Origin: CAZMCH01 sp964564735
GTDB taxonomy: Bacteria; Poribacteria; DTPJ01
DNA: 64,000 nucleotides
Assembly: GCA_964564735.1 (NCBI GenBank)
Contig: CAZMCH010000004.1
Location: forward strand, 1-64,000
Reading direction: 5' to 3'
Part shown: positions 28,717 to 40,000 of the stretch, piece by piece
Layout: the number at the start of each line of letters is the position of its first letter
How positions within the stretch are numbered: the first letter of the stretch is position 1
The notes under the pieces: model-generated
Told to the model about the DNA's origin: nothing
What the model saw: only the letters and a program-made list of their open reading frames with translations
The model's database searches: none
Position numbers and translations under genes: made by a program

Positions 28717-29880
28717 ATGAATAAAAGAGTTTTTTTTGACTTAATTGATAAAATAGATATTATTGAGATACTTGCGGATATTGTAAAAATACCTAGTTAT
28801 GAAAATGAACAAGGTATAGTTGAGTATATAGCAAAAAGATTGGGAAAAATCGGTGTTGAGTATGAATTAACAGATATTGAACCGAAACGGCAAAACCTTG
28901 TTGCATCTATCGGCAGTGGTGAAAAGAGCCTAATATTTAATAGCCATACTGACACAGTATCTCCCGGAAATATGAAAAATTGGTCTGATCCACCGTTAAG
29001 GTTGACCAGAAAAAATGATAAATTATACGGACTTGGTAGTTGTGATGCCAAAGGTTCACTTACAGCGATGCTTGTTGCTTTTGAATGTCTGGCTTCCGAA
29101 CATTTTTTGTTAGATGGTCGTCTAATATTACAAGCTGTATGTTGTGAGGAGACTCGAGGCAGAGGGACATTTGCGGAAGCAAAAAAAGGCATAAAAGCAG
29201 ATTTTGCCATTATCGGTGAACCGACTGGACTTATTCCAATGATCGGTCATAAAGGCGGGTTGGGGCTTGAAATAACATCTTTCGGTAAACCTGCACATGC
29301 AAGCGCACCAGAAGAAGGTATCAATGCAATATCAAATATGGCTGGAGTCATAAAGGCTTTAGATGGTCTTGCAGATGATATATCTAAACGAAAGGACCTG
29401 TTGTTTGGCAAAGCTAGCCTTGCTGTTACACAAATTAACGGTGGTCGTGCTACCAATATTATTCCTGATCAATGCTCAATCACCATAGATAGAAGGCTTA
29501 TCCCTGGAGAAAATATAGATGATGCCCGAAAAGAAATCTTTAATGTTATAGATAAGGAGAAAAAAAATAATTTATCACTTAATGTATCAATAGATCAGAA
29601 GATTGGCATAGAACCATGCTCAATATCACCTGAAGAACCAATAGTAAAGATAGCTAAGGATAGTATATTTGAAGTTACAAATGAAAGAAGAGAAGTGTCG
29701 GGATTTCAGGCTTGTTGTGATATGTGGTGTCTTGTAAGACATGCTGGTATTCCAACTATTATATTGGGGCCCGGAAATCTTTCAATGGCTCATAAAGTAA
29801 ATGAATATATAGAAATAAAAGAACTCTATGATGCGGTCAAGATATATGTAGCGATAGCTTTGAACTTTCTAAAGTGGTAG
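28717..29880 (+). CDS. M20 family metallopeptidase (ArgE/DapE/CPG2-like)
   Basis: This 387-residue cytoplasmic enzyme has a complete two-zinc site: His77 and Asp79 in NSHTDTV, the bridging Asp110 in GSCDAKGS, catalytic Glu144 and Glu145 in CCEETRG, Glu168 in IGEPTG and His359 in MAHKVNE. The dimerisation insert is present (GKPAHASAPEEGINAI). These enzymes hydrolyse amide bonds of N-acyl amino acids or small peptides; sequence does not tell ArgE, DapE or a peptidase apart. It is followed after 13 bases by the ABC exporter pair, suggesting an operon. There is no strong SD before the ATG. Confidence 0.88.
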   Translation: MNKRVFFDLIDKIDIIEILADIVKIPSYENEQGIVEYIAKRLGKIGVEYELTDIEPKRQNLVASIGSGEKSLIFNSHTDTVSPGNMKNWSDPPLRLTRKNDKLYGLGSCDAKGSLTAMLVAFECLASEHFLLDGRLILQAVCCEETRGRGTFAEAKKGIKADFAIIGEPTGLIPMIGHKGGLGLEITSFGKPAHASAPEEGINAISNMAGVIKALDGLADDISKRKDLLFGKASLAVTQINGGRATNIIPDQCSITIDRRLIPGENIDDARKEIFNVIDKEKKNNLSLNVSIDQKIGIEPCSISPEEPIVKIAKDSIFEVTNERREVSGFQACCDMWCLVRHAGIPTIILGPGNLSMAHKVNEYIEIKELYDAVKIYVAIALNFLKW

Positions 29881-29893
29881 GTAAATAAAAAAT

Positions 29894-31630
29894 ATGCAAA
29901 TATTAGGAAGATTACTGGGTTTTCTGAAAAAATATTGGCACTTAATGTTTTTTGCGCTTTTAGCAATGTTGATTAACCGTATTTTGACGCTTGCAGTTCC
30001 GGAGATAACACAAAGGGCTATTGATGTCGCAATAGATGAAAAAAAATATAACCTTCTTGTTATTCTTTCTTTGAGTATCGTGGGCGTTACGATATTAACT
30101 GCGGCATTTCAGTTTCTTCAGGAATACATACTTCAATATGCTTCGCAGAAAGCTATATATGATATTCGTAATAAGATGTATGATCATTTACAACGTTTGC
30201 CATTTAGCTTTTATGATAAATCACAAACAGGGCAATTAATAGCTAGAGCAACAGGTGATATTGATGCTTTAAGAAGATTTTACTCATTCGGTATGCTTAA
30301 TTTTATAAGCAGTATCCTTATGTTTTTTGCAGTTTTGGTTATATGTTTGATAAAGAATTGGGCTTTGGCTCTAATTGCCCTCTCAACAATGCCTTTGCTT
30401 GCTTATGCTGGAATTAGATTTGGTGGAAAGATAGGTCCAAGATTTTGGATTGTCAGACAGAGATTTGCTGATTTAACTACTGCAATTCAAGAAAATATAA
30501 CGGGTGTTCGTGTTGTAAAGACATTTGTTCGAGAAGAATATGAGATAAATAAATTTTCTGGTTATGCAAGAAATGTGCTTCAAACAAATTTAGAGATAAC
30601 AAAACTATGGGCAACATTTTTTCCTGTAATGGAGTTTATTTCAGGGCTTGGGACAATTGCTGTATTATGGTATGGTGGATGGCAAATTATGAAGGGTCAA
30701 CTTACACTTGGTCAATTTATTGCCTTTAATATGTATCTTATGCAGCTTATGTGGCCTATGAGGATGCTTGGTTTTATTATAAACGTCTCAAAAGAGGCAA
30801 TAGCATCTGGTCAGAGGATTTTTGAGATACTTGATACAGAATCAGAAGTTAAAGAATCACCGAACGCCAAACCATTACCCACAATCGAGGGATATATTAG
30901 CTTTGATAATGTTTCATTCAAATATGAAAATAATGATGAACTTGTCTTAAAGAATTTTACGCTTGAAGTCAAGCCCGGTGAGAATGTTGCAATACTTGGT
31001 GCAACAGGTTCAGGAAAAAGCACTTTAATTAACCTAATACCAAGATTTTATGATCCAACTTCTGGAAAAATAACAATTGATGGGATAGATATAAGAGACG
31101 TTACAATTGAATCGCTAAGACAGCAAATCGGAATAGTATTGCAGGAAACTTTCTTGTTTGGCATGTCTTTAAAAGAAAACATATCCTATGGTAAAACTGG
31201 CGCTACTATGGAAGAAATAATTAATTCGGCAAAAGCGGCAAATATACATAAATTCATTGAAACATTGCCAAACGGTTACGATACAGAAGTTGGGGAACGA
31301 GGCGTCACTTTATCAGGAGGAGAAAAGCAAAGAGTCGCTATCGCAAGGGCATTGCTGATGAATCCGAAAATCCTTATCCTTGATGATTCAACCTCAAGTG
31401 TAGATACAGAAACAGAGCATCTTATTCAAAACGCATTGGCAACTTTAATGCAAAATAGAACTACTTTTATTATTGCTCAAAGGTTATCAACCATAAAAAG
31501 GGCAGATAAAATAATTGTGCTGGAAAATGGCGAAATAGTTGAGTCTGGTAAACATGATGATCTGTTAGAAAAAGGTGGCATTTACGCAGAAATATATAGA
31601 ATGCAATTTAAGCAACAGGAAGAGAGATAA
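29894..31630 (+). CDS. ABC exporter subunit with degenerate ATPase site
   Basis: This 578-residue protein has six membrane helices (about 1-310) and a C-terminal nucleotide-binding domain. Walker A is GATGSGKST (about 369) and the signature is canonical, LSGGEKQR. Walker B is ILILDDSTSSVD, where Asp498 replaces the catalytic Glu, and the H-loop is IIAQRLST, with Gln529 in place of His. Such changes mark the degenerate half of heterodimeric exporters like TM287/288 or BmrCD. The partner is encoded immediately downstream. The substrate could be a lipid, drug or peptide and cannot be told from sequence. Confidence 0.92.
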   Translation: MQILGRLLGFLKKYWHLMFFALLAMLINRILTLAVPEITQRAIDVAIDEKKYNLLVILSLSIVGVTILTAAFQFLQEYILQYASQKAIYDIRNKMYDHLQRLPFSFYDKSQTGQLIARATGDIDALRRFYSFGMLNFISSILMFFAVLVICLIKNWALALIALSTMPLLAYAGIRFGGKIGPRFWIVRQRFADLTTAIQENITGVRVVKTFVREEYEINKFSGYARNVLQTNLEITKLWATFFPVMEFISGLGTIAVLWYGGWQIMKGQLTLGQFIAFNMYLMQLMWPMRMLGFIINVSKEAIASGQRIFEILDTESEVKESPNAKPLPTIEGYISFDNVSFKYENNDELVLKNFTLEVKPGENVAILGATGSGKSTLINLIPRFYDPTSGKITIDGIDIRDVTIESLRQQIGIVLQETFLFGMSLKENISYGKTGATMEEIINSAKAANIHKFIETLPNGYDTEVGERGVTLSGGEKQRVAIARALLMNPKILILDDSTSSVDTETEHLIQNALATLMQNRTTFIIAQRLSTIKRADKIIVLENGEIVESGKHDDLLEKGGIYAEIYRMQFKQQEER

Positions 31631-31653
31631 GATAATAACAGGAGTTAATTTAT

Positions 31654-33459
31654 ATGCACGGACCTATGCACCTTGATTCTGATGAGCAATCAAATGTTGG
31701 ATTTTATGACAAAATCTTAACTAAAAGATTACTTGTTTTTTTACGTCCATATACAGATAAGCTACTTATTGCTCTAGGATTGATGTTGGTTCTTTCATTG
31801 ACTGGTGTTGTTTTACCTTATTTACAAAAGATCGCTATCGATGAATATATAATGCCTGATGGTGTTCAAGGGAATAATATTACAGGTCTTACAGTCATAG
31901 TCCTGATTTTTATTGGAATTTCAATAATCAATGGATTTATATCGTTTGGACAAACATACATTTTAGCCATAATGGGGCAGAATGTTATATATGATATAGG
32001 TATTAGCCTTTTTTCACATATTCAGACTCTATCTTTGGAATTCTTTGACAAGCATGAAGCAGGAAAGATAATTTCCAGATTAACAAATGACGTTCAAGCA
32101 TTAAATGAATTGCTTACGCAAGGTGTTATAGGCGTTATAAGGGATTTTGTTACAGTAATAGGCATTATGGTTATTATGCTCTATATGAATGTCAAATTAT
32201 CACTTATTAGCTTTATATTGATTCCGTTTTTCTTTATATTGGCGATTATGTTCAGGAAAAAAGGTAGAATCGCATTTAGAGAGGTTAGAAAGAAGATCGC
32301 TAATGTTACTGCCAAATTGGAGGAAGGCATATCAGGCGTTAGGGTCGTAAAATCATTCTCAAGAGAAAATAAAAACATACAACATTTTGATAAGACAAAC
32401 GAGGAAAATCTTTCTGCAAATATGCAGGCGGTCAAAGTATGGTCATTTTATAATTCCATTATTGAAGTTCTTACTGCGGTTGGTATATGTATAGTTGTTT
32501 GGCATGGAGGGGTACAAATAATAGGGGAGAAACTCTCAAGAGGTGAATTGCTTGCTTTTCTTGCTTATGTTCGTATGCTCTATTGGCCTGTTAGGCAGTT
32601 AAGTCAGATATATACAACAATGCAATCTGCAATGGCTGCTTCTGAACGCATTTTTGAAATCATGGATACTCCATCAAGAGTGATAGAAAAGAAAGATGCA
32701 AAGGAATTACCAGAAATAAAAGGTCATGTTGAATATAAAAATGTTTCTTTCGGCTATGAAGACAACAAATATGTTTTGGAAAAAATATCTTTAATAGCAG
32801 AACCCGGGCAAACAATAGCGATAGTTGGTCCAACAGGTTCAGGAAAAAGCACAATTGTAAATTTACTTGTTCGTCTTTATGATCCACAAGAAGGGGCGAT
32901 TTTAATAGACGGTCAAGATATTCGTGATGTAAGCCTTAAATCGCTTAGAAGTCAGATGGGGATGGTTTTGCAGGATAGTTTTTTATTTTCAGGAAGCATT
33001 AAAGAAAATATAAGATATGGTAAGTTGAATGCATCCGAAAAGGAAATAATCAATGCGTCTGAAGCAGTAAGCGCACACAGGTTTATATCTCAAATGCCAT
33101 CAGGATATGATACTGATGTTGGTGAAAGAGGAACAAAGTTATCCGTTGGTCAACGACAGTTAATCTCATTTGCGCGAGCGCTTCTTGCTGATCCGAAAAT
33201 TCTTATACTTGACGAGGCAACATCCAGTGTTGATGCCTATACAGAAATGCTAATACAAAAAGCCCTTGAAGAATTATTAAAAAACAGAACTTCCTTTGTT
33301 ATTGCTCATAGATTATCAACTATTATTAATGCAGATAAAGTTCTTGTTATTGAAAATGGTCATATAATAGAATCAGGAACTCATCAGGAACTTTTAGAAA
33401 AAGGCGGACTTTATCAGAAATTATACAATATGCAGTTTGCTTCTGAAAAAAATGACTAA
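31654..33459 (+). CDS. ABC exporter subunit with consensus ATPase site
   Basis: This 601-residue protein is the partner of the preceding gene, 23 bases downstream. It has six membrane helices, then an NBD with Walker A GPTGSGKST, a full Walker B ILILDEATSSVD (Glu521) and H-loop His552 in IAHRLST. Its own signature is altered, LSVGQ at 496-500 instead of LSGGQ. In a heterodimer this signature faces the partner's degenerate Walker B, so both lesions fall in the same composite site, as expected for asymmetric exporters. AGGAG precedes the ATG at proper distance. Confidence 0.93.
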   Translation: MHGPMHLDSDEQSNVGFYDKILTKRLLVFLRPYTDKLLIALGLMLVLSLTGVVLPYLQKIAIDEYIMPDGVQGNNITGLTVIVLIFIGISIINGFISFGQTYILAIMGQNVIYDIGISLFSHIQTLSLEFFDKHEAGKIISRLTNDVQALNELLTQGVIGVIRDFVTVIGIMVIMLYMNVKLSLISFILIPFFFILAIMFRKKGRIAFREVRKKIANVTAKLEEGISGVRVVKSFSRENKNIQHFDKTNEENLSANMQAVKVWSFYNSIIEVLTAVGICIVVWHGGVQIIGEKLSRGELLAFLAYVRMLYWPVRQLSQIYTTMQSAMAASERIFEIMDTPSRVIEKKDAKELPEIKGHVEYKNVSFGYEDNKYVLEKISLIAEPGQTIAIVGPTGSGKSTIVNLLVRLYDPQEGAILIDGQDIRDVSLKSLRSQMGMVLQDSFLFSGSIKENIRYGKLNASEKEIINASEAVSAHRFISQMPSGYDTDVGERGTKLSVGQRQLISFARALLADPKILILDEATSSVDAYTEMLIQKALEELLKNRTSFVIAHRLSTIINADKVLVIENGHIIESGTHQELLEKGGLYQKLYNMQFASEKND

Positions 33460-33670
33460 AATTGATGGGAAGCAATTGAATGTATTGAAAAGGAATAACT
33501 ACCAAAGAAATGTTAAACTTTGGCTGGTTTCTAACGTCTATATAAAATGTCTTAATTCTGATTATAGATTACTCAAAAATGAGTGCCATTATATAAGTTT
33601 TTGTTGTTTATTGACAAACATTGGGGGCATTAGAAAAATGCTATTGATAAAGTATCTGAGAGGTAAAGAA

Positions 33671-36269
33671 ATGTCAAAGTCAACTATTGTTTGCATTGCT
33701 TTTTTGTTTATTTTTGGCTTAACTGCATCAATCGCAGGTGCAGTAAATTACTTTGAAGGAAGATTACAAGTTATAGACAGTGTATATCAAGATACTGTAT
33801 TTGGTGGTCGTAATCTGTCTAATCAACGGCAAAATCTGATAATTACATTTACTCCGGGTAGAGACCTTGCGGCTGATGGATATTATGCTGTAATAGTTGA
33901 TACAAATAATAATGGAAATTTTAATGACGAACCGAATTCTAGCTATATAGAATCGGGAGTGGCAAAGCCAAACGAAGCCAAGACAGTCACTTGGAGTATA
34001 GATTCGAAGCTATCGAGTTTGCCAGATGGAAGTTATAGAGTTGGGGTCGTTATATTTAATTCCAATAATGTCAACTGGGGTGTGGACTGGGATTATAATT
34101 CTGAGAGATGCACAATTGACAAAACCCTTACTGTTACAGATGTAACAGCCGATCCAATTATATTTTCGCCTAATGGCGATGGTATAAAAGATACAACGAG
34201 AATATATTATACATTATCAGAAAGCCTTTCTGGACGTTATTCAGAATTAACAATAACAATAGGTGAATCTGGTGGAACAAAAACGCTTAATCCGCCTGCC
34301 AAACCTGCAGCGAGTGCATCTTCTGGGCAAAATATTATTATATGGGATGGTAGAGATGGAGTAGGAAGATATGCAGAGGAAGGCGACTATCAGGTGAAGA
34401 TTTTTGCAAAAGACGCTGGTGGAAATGAAGTATCTAGCACATCTCTCATTGTGAAAGTTCGCACAAAAGAACCGGAAGTTCTTTCTACAGCTCCTGCAAT
34501 TGATTCCTTCGTTTCAACATTAACAGAAGTAAAGGCCCAATTAAAGGATAATAGCGGACAGGGGCTTGATCTTGATAATTCAGTAATTAAGCTACTTGAT
34601 CCATCATCAAAGGAAGTTCCTGCTACGCAATCAAATGACGGGATAAATACTATTAAATTGAGAATTTCGTCTATATTCCCTGGTGATGGCTCAAAAGATG
34701 GAAAATATACAATAGTTGTTACTGCTGTTGATTTGGTAGGCAATAACAAGACGTTCAATTTTAGTTTCTTTTTTGATACAGTATTTCCAAGAATCACATC
34801 TATTACACCTGCCGATGGGACTGTTTTAACTTCCCCACCTGCTAGTATAATAATCGTGCTTAATGATGGAACGGGTAGCGGAAATAATCTAAGTGCTACT
34901 GCAAGCAGCCTTAAAGTTGATGATGGTGCAACAGGAGGATCAGTCATCCATAATGGTATTGATACGATAACATTTACTCCATTTTCACCATTTACTAAGG
35001 GCGTTCATAAAATAGATATTACTCCAACAGACCTTGCGGGAAATAAACCAACTCAGACTATAAGATACCAATTCAGCTATTTTGAGAGTGCTTCTGATAT
35101 TTTGCCAGAAATAACTGCGATAGAACCCGCTGAAAATTCCTTTCAAAAAACTATTGAAAAAGTGACCGCAACATTGAAAGATAACAGCGGAAAAGGTTTA
35201 GACCTTACTGCCTCTACAATACGTCTTGAGAAAGCAGGAACGCTAATTTCTGGAACACAGTCCGATGATGGTAACCAAAAAATAACATGGACAATAACAA
35301 ATCAAATACCTACTGATGGTTCTGCGGATGGAACTTATACAATAAAAGTCAAGGCTGTTGATAAATCAGGTGGAATTAAAGAGCAAAGCTTTAGCTTTTT
35401 ATATGACACAAACGTTCCGTCCATTACATCAATTATACCAGCAGATAACAGTGTCGTATTGACAACTTTGTCAGAGATAGTTGTAAAAGTAACAGATAAC
35501 AGTGGTAGTGGTGTTAATTTTAGTCGTTGTTCGATAAAATTGAAAACGTCCACCAAAGAAATTGCCAATATCGTTAGAAGTGATAATGCTCTTGATACTC
35601 TGACATTTAGATTTCCACCATTAGAGGATACAGGCGAATATAGAATAGAATTAACGCTTGAAGATAGGGCGGGAAATGCACGCACATATCTAAGCAAGTT
35701 TAATTATGGCGGTGCTGGTGAGGACGTTCTTCCAAAATTATTATCAACTGATCCTGTTGATAGATCATTTAGGAATACTATCAGTAAGGTGTCTGCCACA
35801 ATTAAAGATAATAGTACTAAGGGTTTGGATTTTGATAGGACAACCATACGACTTTTTAATCCAAACAATATGCTATTATCTGGCTATCAGACAAATGACA
35901 ACAATCAGACTGTAACATGGAATCTTAATAATCCTTTGCCAACTGATGGTTCGGCAGATGGCGTCTATAAAACAGAGATCAAAGCATATGATAAATCCAA
36001 TGGTACTAGTGAATGGACTACAGCTTTTATCTATGATACAGTTGTTCCAATAATGACATCAATTACGCCTACAGATGGTAGTATTGTAACAACAGCATTG
36101 GATCAGATAGTTATCAAAGTGAATGATGCGGGAAGTGGTTTAGATTTTGCATCCAGCAGAGCATCACTTAAGCTGAAGATGGGAACAAAAGAGATAATCA
36201 ATATCATAAGAACCGATAATGGTGTTGATACAATGACATTCCGTTTTCCAGCACTGACGGATAATGGTA
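33671..36269 (+). CDS. Giant Ig-like secreted protein, N-terminal part (interrupted by assembly gap)
   Basis: This is the first 866 codons of a very large exported protein that continues at 36370. Its signal peptide starts MSKSTIVCIAFLFIFGL and ends near AGA. A beta-sandwich follows (about 25-155), with DTNNNGNFNDEPN. Next is a FlgD-like Ig domain (PIIFSPNGDGIKDTTRIYY to WDGRDGVGRYAEEGDYQVKI), then Ig-like modules of about 105 residues alternating between two types, one starting like LSTDPVDRSFRNTISKV and one like TSITPTDGSIVTT. Each contains an LKDNSGKGLDL-type loop. The likely role is an adhesin or surface fibre. The frame is open from 33437, but GAGAGGTAAAG before the ATG at 33671 and the signal peptide fix the start there. 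Confidence 0.88.
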
Positions 36270-37058
36270 NNNNNNNNNNNNNNNNNNNNNNNNNNNNNNN
36301 NNNNNNNNNNNNNNNNNNNNNNNNNNNNNNNNNNNNNNNNNNNNNNNNNNNNNNNNNNNNNNNNNNNNNCAGATGGTTCAGCAGATGGCATATATACAAT
36401 AAAAGTCAATGCTGTTGACAAGACTGGAGGAGAGAAAGAATGGACATCAACATTCATGTATGACACCATTGTTCCAATGATGACCTCAATAGTCCCATCA
36501 AATAATAGTATAGTTACAACATCACTAAGCGAGATAATTGTCAAAGTGAGTGATGCAGGAAGCGGATTGGATTTTGCGTCCAGCAGGTCATCACTTAAGC
36601 TGAAGATGGGAACAAAAGAGATAATTAATATCATAAGGACGGATAATGGTGTTGATACAATGACATTCCGTTTTCCAGCACTGACGGATAATGGTAAATA
36701 CACAATAGAATTGACATTGAAGGACAGGGCAGGCAACGAACACCCCTACACATTGGAGTTTGACTTTGGCAAGGCAGAAGATACATTACCTAATGTATTA
36801 TCAACCGATCCTGTGAATAAGTCATTCAAGAATACTATCAGCAAGGTAACAGCAACAATCAAGGACAATAGTGGCAAAGGGCTTGATTTTGATGATACAA
36901 CAATAAGGTTGTATGATCCAAATAATGTATTGGTAGCTGGTTATCAGACGAATGACAACAATCAGGTAGTAACATGGAATCTTGATAATCCATTACCAAC
37001 AGATGGTTCAGCAGATGGCATATATACAATAAAAGTCAATGCTGTTGACAAGACCGGT
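36053..37058 (+). repeat. 630-bp near-identical tandem repeat within the giant gene, collapsed at the gap
   Basis: Bases 36053-36269 closely match 36480-36696, and 36370 onward matches 37000 onward. The right-hand offset is 630 bases, or 210 codons: two Ig-like modules. Both edges of the N run fall inside this repeat, which explains why assembly failed here. Confidence 0.85.
36270..36369. other. Assembly gap of 100 N
   Basis: One hundred Ns, a placeholder size. From the neighbouring repeat copy the missing sequence is predicted to be 303 bases (equivalent to 36697-36999). This restores the reading frame between the two halves of the gene, whereas 100 does not. Extra whole 630-base units could also be missing. 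Confidence 0.95.
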
Positions 37059-40000
37059 GGTAAAAACGAGTATATAGCGACCTTTACCTATGATACATTA
37101 ATACCTTTGCTCGTTTCAATAACGCCATCAAACGGGGATATTCTCACACAACCAATAACAGAAATAATAGCAAAAGTTAGTGATGGCAATGGCGGAGGAC
37201 TGGATTTTGCGGTCAGTCGCGCTTCAATGAAGCTAAAACGTGATGGGGTTGAGATTACCAGCATATCAAGACGAGATAATGGTAGTGATACGCTAACTTT
37301 TGGATTTGCAGAATTGTCTGACTTTGGGAAATATACAATTGAATTAAAGTTGGTAGATAAAGCGGGTAATGAATTTACATACCAGACAAAATTTGATTAT
37401 GTCAGAAAGACTACAGAGGCACTTCCAGATGTAACATCAACAGATCCCAAAGATAAGTCGTTTACAAATTCAGTAACAAAAATAACCGCAATCTTGAAAG
37501 ATAATAGCGGAAAAGGTATAGATTTTGATCTGTCAGTAATTCGCTTAGAAGACCCACAAGGGCTTTTGGTTAATGGTCGTCAGACTGATAATGATAGCAA
37601 CACGTTATATTGGGAACTTACAAATTCGCTTCCAACAGATGGGACTGCTGATGGGACATATACAATCAAAATTAAGACAGTTGATAATACAGGTGCAACT
37701 CTTGACTATAATGCGACTTTCCTCTATGACAGCATAGCACCATCGGTTATTAAGACGATACCTGAAGCAAATGCTTCATTGACAGATGGTATAAATCAGG
37801 TTGTGGTTCAACTTGGTGATGGGGATGGCAGTGGTGTTGATTTAAAAGCCTCTGATGTTAAATTAATAGCCCCAAATGGTCAACAAGTGCAGACAAATAG
37901 AAGCGATGGTGCAAATAATACCGTAACTCTTGCTTTTTCAAAGCTGGCAGATACGGGAACATATACAATTCAGGTAGTGCCAAAAGATAGGGCTGGTAAT
38001 ATTGGATATACAATGATTTTCAGGTTCTCTTATGTTTTAAAAACCCCTTCGATAAAATCAGTTAATCTAACGAATAGGGCTTACATAAGCGAATTGACAA
38101 GTATTGAGGTTGTTTTGGAGGATAGAAGCGGTGTTGGACTTGATCTTTCGGAAACTGGTTCATCAATAGTTGTCAAAGACCCAATTGGAAAGATTTTGCA
38201 GGGCGATCAGGTATCCAAAGACGATGATACGATAATATGGAATCCTGTTAATATTCTTGCAAAAGATGGAACAGATGATGGCACGTATACAGTAACAATA
38301 ACCCCTGTTGATTCGCTTGGAACAAAAGGGCAAGAAAGGCAATATACACTTATATATGATACACAAGTTCCAGAGATCATTTCTGCATCACCTGTTGATA
38401 TAAACTCTAATATAACTTATGTTGGGCAACAAATTTTGGCAATACAAGCCAAAATTAGCGATAAAGGTCCTGCTGGATTAGAAATCAAAGATCAGCAGAT
38501 ATATCTTATGGATTCTCAAAATAAACAAGTAGCAGGTGTACAATCCGATAATAAAACTGATATTGTTTTCTGGAATCTCAATAACCCTCTTCCTAGAAAT
38601 GGGAGTGCAGATGGGGTGTATGAGGTTGTTGTTATTGCAAAAGACAAAGCGGGAAACGTGAAAGAATATCGCTATCCGATGGTTTATGATACAATTCCAC
38701 CAACTGTTGATTCTGTTTCACCAGAAGATGATAGCATAACAAACACAAGTGTTACATCTGTTGTTGTTATATTAAAGGATTCTGGAGAGGGTAAGATAGA
38801 TTTTCAATCATCAAAAGTGGAATTACAGGATCCAAATGGAATAAAAATCAATGGTGTCATGAAAAATAACGGTGTAGATACAATGACACTTACATTCCCA
38901 AGTCTTGAAGATAGCGGAACTTACTCAGTGCTTATAACGGCAGTTGATCAGGCTGGGAATGGTTCAGGAAACGTTTATAGGACTAGATTCGTATTTAAGA
39001 CAGGCTTGCCCGTCGTGGTTTCTACAAGCCCTGTTACAGCACCGCCAGAAAAGGCTTATGTTAATTCGCCTATTAGTGTTGTAAGAGCAACAATTCAAGA
39101 AACCGATGGTGGTGGGATTGATTTTTCGCCAACAGGTTCAGAAATCAAGCTTAGAGGACCTGATGGGGCAATAGTCATCGGTAGTCAAAGTAATGATGGT
39201 CAAAGAACACTTACATATACTCTTGGAAAGGTTCTTGCGAGTGATGGTACTGACGATGGTAAATATACAATACTTGTAACTACGGTGAATAAGGCTAAAC
39301 GCAGAGATCAAGAAAAATCATTCGTATTTACCTATGATACGCAAGCACCCGAAATAATATCTGCTTCTCCACCATTAGATGTCAATGCAAGCATGTCTTA
39401 TATTTCAAATTCTATAACATCGATCTATGTAAAATTGAGAGACAAAGGACCTGCTGGGGTTGATCTTGACAAATCATCAATAAAGATAACAGGTCCTAAT
39501 AACACAACAATTACAGGGACAGTGAGCAATGATGAAGTTGATAAACTGCAATTCGACTTTTTGTCTGGTCTGCCTGTTGAGGGACAATATACCATAGCAG
39601 TTGTAGCGGTTGATAAGGCAGGTAATACTTTTCCAGTGGCTATAAACTTTATATATGGTATCAGTTTGCCAAAGGTTGTATCAACAGAACCAATTACAAT
39701 GCCAGTATCATCTGCTTATGTTCGCAAGCAGATTAAAGAGGTGCGCGCAACTCTAAGCGAAACTGGCTCAAGTGGTATTGATCTTTCATCAACAGGCTCA
39801 ACAATAGCTTTGATAGGTCCCAAGGGCAATGTTCCGGGGATTCAGACAAATGATGGTAAAGATACGTTGATTTGGACGCTTACAAAGCCTCTTGCTGTTG
39901 ATGGTTCAGATGATGGAACTTATACAATTTCAGTTGTTCCAGTAAATACTGCGAAACTAAAAGGACAAAAACTTGATTATACATTCATTTATGATACAGT

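Noticed and set aside
34390..34947. 185-codon minus-strand frame inside the giant Ig gene
   Set aside because: Antisense to strongly repetitive coding sequence; its composition mirrors the repeats and it has no plausible start signal or recognised domain.
36264..36418. Frameshift or gene split at the N gap
   Set aside because: The frame difference disappears if the gap is 303 bases as predicted from the repeat, so one intact gene is the simpler reading.
36164..36736. Minus-strand frames reading through the N run
   Set aside because: They depend on undefined bases and lie antisense to the repeat modules.
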